From NCBI GenBank assembly GCA_022823055.1, contig JAJDXX010000183.1, positions 1 to 34,193 on the forward strand: 34,193 nt of DNA. The letters run 5' to 3'. The position numbers were made by a program, and so were the translations under genes. Within the stretch, counting starts at the first letter, position 1; each line of letters starts with the position of its first letter. Below are positions 30,821 to 34,193 of this stretch, in pieces. The stretch comes from Candidatus Binatia bacterium (GTDB lineage Bacteria; Desulfobacterota; Binatia; UBA9968; JAJDTQ01). The notes under the pieces were generated by a model. The model saw nothing but the letters and a program-made list of their open reading frames with translations, made no database searches and was not told where the DNA came from.

Positions 30821-33555
30821 GCGGGACAGAAGCCGCCGTGGCGAACGGAAAGCGTCCCATACGCAAGTTCAACCCGGGTCTGCTCCAGTCCGACGAGGAG
30901 GTGATCGCGCAGTTCGCGGTCAGGCAGCACGAGTTCGAAATCGTCAGCGAAGTGCTGCGGAGCAACATCGGTACCCCATCGTGCCAACACACCCTCATCG
31001 TTGCTCCAAGGGGCCGAGGAAAGACCATGCTGCTTGCCCGCGTGGCGGCGGAACTTCGAGGGAACCCGCAGTTCGCCATGCATCTTCTGCCCGTCCGGTT
31101 CATGGAGGAGAGCCAGGAGGTCTATGATCTCGCCAGCTTCTGGCTGGAGACGCTGTTCCACCTGGCCAGAGAGATCGCGGCGGATCATCCCGAGTTTGCG
31201 CGGGAGTTGTCGGAGACCCACAGTTCCTTGTCCTCCCGATGGCGTGAAGAGGGCCTGGAGGGGATCGCCCGGGCAGCCGTACTGGACGCGGCGGACCGGC
31301 TCGGCCGCAGGCTCGTGCTCATGGTCGAGAACCTGCAGTCGCTCTGCGAAACCGTGGACGAGGAATTCGGGTGGCAACTGCGTGGGGTGCTCCAGTCCGA
31401 GCCCCAGATCATGCTGCTGGCCTCGGCCACCAGCCGCTTCGAGGGTCTGGAGGATGCCGGGGAGCCTTTCTTCGAGCTGTTTCGGATCGTCAATTTGCAA
31501 CCGCTGACCACCGAAGAGTGTCGCCGTCTCTGGACCATCGTGAGCGAGCAGGAGCTCAGCAGGCACGAAATCAGACCGCTCGAAATTTTGACGGGCGGGA
31601 GTCCCAGACTCCTCGTGGTGATTGCGGCGTTTGCGCGGCATCGGTCATTTCGCCAACTGATGGAGGAACTGGTCGGTCTGGTCGACGAGCACACGGAGTA
31701 CTTCCGCGGCCATCTGGAGTCGCTGCCGAAGAATGAGCGCCGCGTCTATGTCGCCCTGATCGATTTGTGGCAGCCCTCGAGCACCGGCGAGATCGCGACG
31801 CGGGCGCGCCTGGATGTCCGGGTCGTATCCACAATGCTCGGACGGCTGGTCGACAGGGGCGCGGTGACCGCGGAGCCGGATGGAGGCGGCAGGAAGCGGC
31901 TCTATGCTGCTTCTGAACGCCTCTACAGCATCTACTACAAGCTGCGCCGCGAGCGCGACGAAGCGGCCGTGGTGGAAGCCCTGATCCGGTTCATGGTGGT
32001 CTTTTACGATGTGGGCGAAGTGTGGCGCATCTCGGACCAGTTGTTTCAGGACGCTTTGGAGTCGGCCGAAATTCATGCCGGAATTGACCGCGCACTGGCT
32101 GGGAAACCCACATTGCGCGATCTCGTGGGAATTGACAGTGCGGGGGCCAGGAAACTACTTTCGGACGACTCCCCCATGAAATGGGATTCAGTCAGGAGAG
32201 TCTCCGATAAGGTCCACGATAGGCGGCGCGTCGACGCCCGAATGCGATTGCACAATGACATCAAGGCAGCCTCTGAAAACAAAGACTGGAAGCGCGTTCT
32301 GGAGATCGTCGAGCAATATGTTTCCCATGGATGGCTCGCTTCGGGATCGGAATGGGAACACGAGGATGACTGGGCCTTTCTCGCGCACATGAGAAGCAAC
32401 GCGCATCTCATGCTGGGCGAATTGGATCAAGTGGTCGCCATCGGGAACGAAGTTGCCGAAAGGCTTGGTGACCCGCGAGAAATGACGTTGCTGTCCAGAG
32501 CGTGCGCAGTGGCGCTCAACAAGGCGGCGGCACAATTGGAACTCGGAAACTTCGAGACGGCGAAATCGGAGTGCCGACGGATCGTCGATCAGTTCGCAGA
32601 GTTCGACACGCGGTGGTTCCAGGAGGAAGTCGCGGCTGCGCTCCTCGGGCAAGCGAAGGCAGAGAACAAACTCGGTGATTTTGGTAATGCAATCGCTTTG
32701 CTGGATGAGGTCCTGGTGCGGTACGGGGAGAGCGAAAATCAACACGCTCAGGTGCAGGTTGCACGATCGCTGGTCCTCAAGGCGGAAATAGTGAGACGGC
32801 GTCAAGACGATCACAGGGGGGCCGCGGCGATTTACGGGGAGATAATCAAGAGGTTTGGCCACAGCAAGCATCTGGAAATCCGCAAGCACTTGACGAGTGC
32901 TCGGATAAACCGAGCTTTTGCTTTTGGGGCAATTGGCGAATTCGATGAGGAGATCGCTTCCTATGACGAACTGATCGTTCGGCTTGATGATCTTGATACG
33001 CTGGGGGAGAAATGGACCGCGCTGGTTGCCCTAGCGTTCAAAACTCGAAGATTGGCAGAGTTGGGTATAGCCGACGAGGCTCTGCGGGCGTGTGACGACT
33101 ACGCTCGTCGCCTTGAGGCCAGTGCCGATGAGTGTTCGATAGAGACGCGAATGTGGATGGATTGGCACGCGAATAGCTCGCGTGCCTTGGCATTGATGAC
33201 CAAGGGTGCGTCAGAGCCTGCCATGGAGGCCTTCCGGTTGGCATACGCCGCATTCCTGCCTCACTACGAAATTGCGATGGGCGAGATGTTGCGGCTGGTG
33301 CCGGAGTTGATCGCGGCGGGTGCTTCGGAGCATGAACTGGTCGGAGTGCTTGCCGGAGACGACGGAAAATCGGAAGCGTTGCTGCCCATGATCATTGCCC
33401 TGCGACAAAGGGCGGGCGAGACGGTTCGCGCTCCGGCAGAAGTGCTCCAGGTGGCGGCCGATCTCCGGAAGAGCATCGAGGAGCGGATCGCCAAGGGTGT
33501 CATGCCCGGCTTCATGCTTCGATTGGAAGACATGAATAGTCAGGACGAAATCTGA
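30817..33555 (+). CDS. Large AAA/STAND-like ATPase with winged helix and TPR-like tail (second gene of pair)
   Basis: A 912-aa protein with three parts. Residues about 25-290 form a P-loop ATPase: Walker A 'APRGRGKTML' (63-72), a degenerate Walker B 'RLVLMVENLQ' with Glu-Asn where Asp-Glu is usual (165-174), sensor 'IMLLASATSRFEGL', and the GxP-like motif 'GGSPRLLVV' (260-268). Residues 300-380 form a winged helix ('TGEIATRARLDVRVVSTMLGRLVDRGAVTAEPDGGGRKRLYA'). Residues about 480-860 are helical hairpins resembling TPR repeats ('NKAAAQLELGNFETAKSECRRIVDQF', 'KLGDFGNAIALLDEVLVRYG'). This is the layout of STAND sensor/regulator proteins, in which the repeats sense a ligand. It is coupled to the first ATPase by a 4-base ATGA overlap. 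GC-biased codons become fewer in its second half. Confidence 0.85.
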   Translation: MSGTEAAVANGKRPIRKFNPGLLQSDEEVIAQFAVRQHEFEIVSEVLRSNIGTPSCQHTLIVAPRGRGKTMLLARVAAELRGNPQFAMHLLPVRFMEESQEVYDLASFWLETLFHLAREIAADHPEFARELSETHSSLSSRWREEGLEGIARAAVLDAADRLGRRLVLMVENLQSLCETVDEEFGWQLRGVLQSEPQIMLLASATSRFEGLEDAGEPFFELFRIVNLQPLTTEECRRLWTIVSEQELSRHEIRPLEILTGGSPRLLVVIAAFARHRSFRQLMEELVGLVDEHTEYFRGHLESLPKNERRVYVALIDLWQPSSTGEIATRARLDVRVVSTMLGRLVDRGAVTAEPDGGGRKRLYAASERLYSIYYKLRRERDEAAVVEALIRFMVVFYDVGEVWRISDQLFQDALESAEIHAGIDRALAGKPTLRDLVGIDSAGARKLLSDDSPMKWDSVRRVSDKVHDRRRVDARMRLHNDIKAASENKDWKRVLEIVEQYVSHGWLASGSEWEHEDDWAFLAHMRSNAHLMLGELDQVVAIGNEVAERLGDPREMTLLSRACAVALNKAAAQLELGNFETAKSECRRIVDQFAEFDTRWFQEEVAAALLGQAKAENKLGDFGNAIALLDEVLVRYGESENQHAQVQVARSLVLKAEIVRRRQDDHRGAAAIYGEIIKRFGHSKHLEIRKHLTSARINRAFAFGAIGEFDEEIASYDELIVRLDDLDTLGEKWTALVALAFKTRRLAELGIADEALRACDDYARRLEASADECSIETRMWMDWHANSSRALALMTKGASEPAMEAFRLAYAAFLPHYEIAMGEMLRLVPELIAAGASEHELVGVLAGDDGKSEALLPMIIALRQRAGETVRAPAEVLQVAADLRKSIEERIAKGVMPGFMLRLEDMNSQDEI

Positions 33556-33618
33556 CAGGCGGTGTTGATTGGCAGGCGCCTGCGTTACGTGGCCGTCGAC
33601 CGGAGGACTGAGTGCATC

Positions 33619-34020
33619 ATGAGTTGGTTGATCAAATGCAGTGGGCATCTCACTAATCGGGTCACGAAGGCCGCCAATATAGTAGGTCTTCTTAACGCCC
33701 ACCGTGATGCTCAAGACTGGTTTCGTTGTGGCTGCTGTGGGGGCCGGGGCTACATCGAAAAATGTTTCAAGCTGCAAGAAGAAGGCGAATACTGGAATCC
33801 TTACCTGTTGGGTGCGGTGCGTCTAAGTGACAATCCTGAGAACACCTATCAGCCGTTCGCGTTCCTGGTCAACGAAGACAGTCCGTCCCAGGCTCCGGAT
33901 GCCGTCTGGTTCTCCTACTACAAGGACCTCCGCCCTCACGGAGGGAGGTTGAAGCTCGGGTACGGTCCCGGCGGGCCGCCTGTAGTTGCGCTGGACCAGC
34001 TTGCCAAACTGATCCCGTGA
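33619..34020 (+). CDS. Hypothetical protein with a Cys-rich knuckle
   Basis: A 133-aa ORF of unknown function. It contains 'FRCGCCGGRGYIEKC', a group of four Cys that could be a small zinc knuckle, followed by a conserved-looking aromatic core 'YWNPYLLGAVRL..YQPFAFLVNE..AVWFSYYKDLRPHGGRLKLGYGPGGPPV'. Proteins of this shape recur in bacterial accessory regions, but I know of no assigned function. The start is ATG 33619 (MSWLIKC), with GGAGGA about eleven bases upstream; the ORF-track start at 33562 lacks one. It lies 63 bases after the large ATPase and may be part of that operon. An insertion-sequence end follows 36 bases later. Confidence 0.65.
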   Translation: MSWLIKCSGHLTNRVTKAANIVGLLNAHRDAQDWFRCGCCGGRGYIEKCFKLQEEGEYWNPYLLGAVRLSDNPENTYQPFAFLVNEDSPSQAPDAVWFSYYKDLRPHGGRLKLGYGPGGPPVVALDQLAKLIP

Positions 34021-34055
34021 GGTCGTCATGGTGTGGTGTCCGTTGGGGAGTCCTA

Positions 34056-34193
34056 GCAGGTTGTTGAAAAAGTCCGTCTGACGCGGATACATATTTTGAA
34101 TGTTCGTAGTGAGACGGAGGAGTCGATGAGAGGCACTGATCCGCGTCAAGAAGGGATGTTCAGCTATGTATCGCCGGAAGCCCGTGTTCCTAA
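34056..34193 (+). mobile_element. Left end of an insertion sequence (IS1182/IS5-like), truncated by the window
   Basis: GCAGGTTGTTGAAAAAGTCC, starting near 34056, is a typical terminal inverted repeat of this insertion-sequence group. The transposase start follows within 70 bases. The right end lies outside the window, so the length, the target duplication and the intactness cannot be seen. Confidence 0.75.
34126..34193 (+). CDS. Transposase, N-terminal fragment (window edge)
   Basis: Twenty-two codons read MRGTDPRQEGMFSYVSPEAR-V-P, which I recognise as the conserved opening of IS1182/IS5-type transposases ('QxxMFSYxSPExRVP'). AGGAG precedes ATG 34126. The DDE catalytic residues are beyond the window. 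It is too short to tell whether the gene is intact. Confidence 0.75.
   Translation, partial: MRGTDPRQEGMFSYVSPEARVP

Overview
The window is GC-rich, coding-dense DNA from a bacterium with a Gram-negative type envelope: it has a lipobox lipoprotein, an RT0821/Lpp0805-type surface antigen and binding-protein-dependent ABC importers. Very high GC at third codon positions gives long antisense shadow ORFs over most genes. The gene content (class III CoA-transferase, two hydantoinase/oxoprolinase pairs, amidohydrolase_2, Fe3+/polyamine-type ABC importer) is the catabolic mix common in environmental Desulfobacterota/Binatota/Entotheonella-like or proteobacterial genomes. I cannot fix the taxon from the sequence alone.

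Region 1 (1-8004, + strand) looks like one transport and catabolic unit. It runs: the tail of an ABC permease, its ATPase, an M24-fold protein that has lost most metal ligands, a second double-length permease, a secreted binding protein, an ornithine cyclodeaminase/mu-crystallin family enzyme and an MFS exporter. An inverted pair of a 29-nt dispersed palindromic repeat precedes the binding protein gene.

Region 2 (8015-9918, - strand) is a compact two-gene type II restriction-modification module. A beta-class N4-cytosine-type methyltransferase is translationally coupled to an XcyI-like PD-(D/E)xK endonuclease, so the site is probably CCCGGG. Its base composition is less GC-rich than its neighbours, which suggests acquisition.

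Region 3 (10112-14686) holds unlinked small genes: a DUF3891 protein, a YciI-like protein, a surface antigen with a His/Arg/Asp-repeat tail, a small TPR-like lipoprotein, an amidohydrolase, a short frameshifted ORF and an alpha/beta hydrolase.

Region 4 (14844-26272) is catabolic. A minus-strand group (small membrane protein, CoA-transferase, CinA-like protein, with the hydrolase below it) diverges from a plus-strand group (cupin, HyuB, HyuA) that starts from a near-consensus sigma70-type promoter. A second HyuA-HyuB pair followed by an isochorismatase-fold protein lies on the minus strand and converges on the first.

Region 5 (26265-34193) is accessory. It has a small orphan ORF, a UspA protein, about 600 bp without a credible gene, two overlapping orphan genes, and a two-gene operon of AAA/STAND-like ATPases. 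The second ATPase has a winged helix and a TPR-like helical tail. The operon is preceded by two tight palindromes. A Cys-containing orphan and the left end of an insertion sequence close the window. Codon use becomes less GC-biased here, and this region is the best candidate for an undescribed system.
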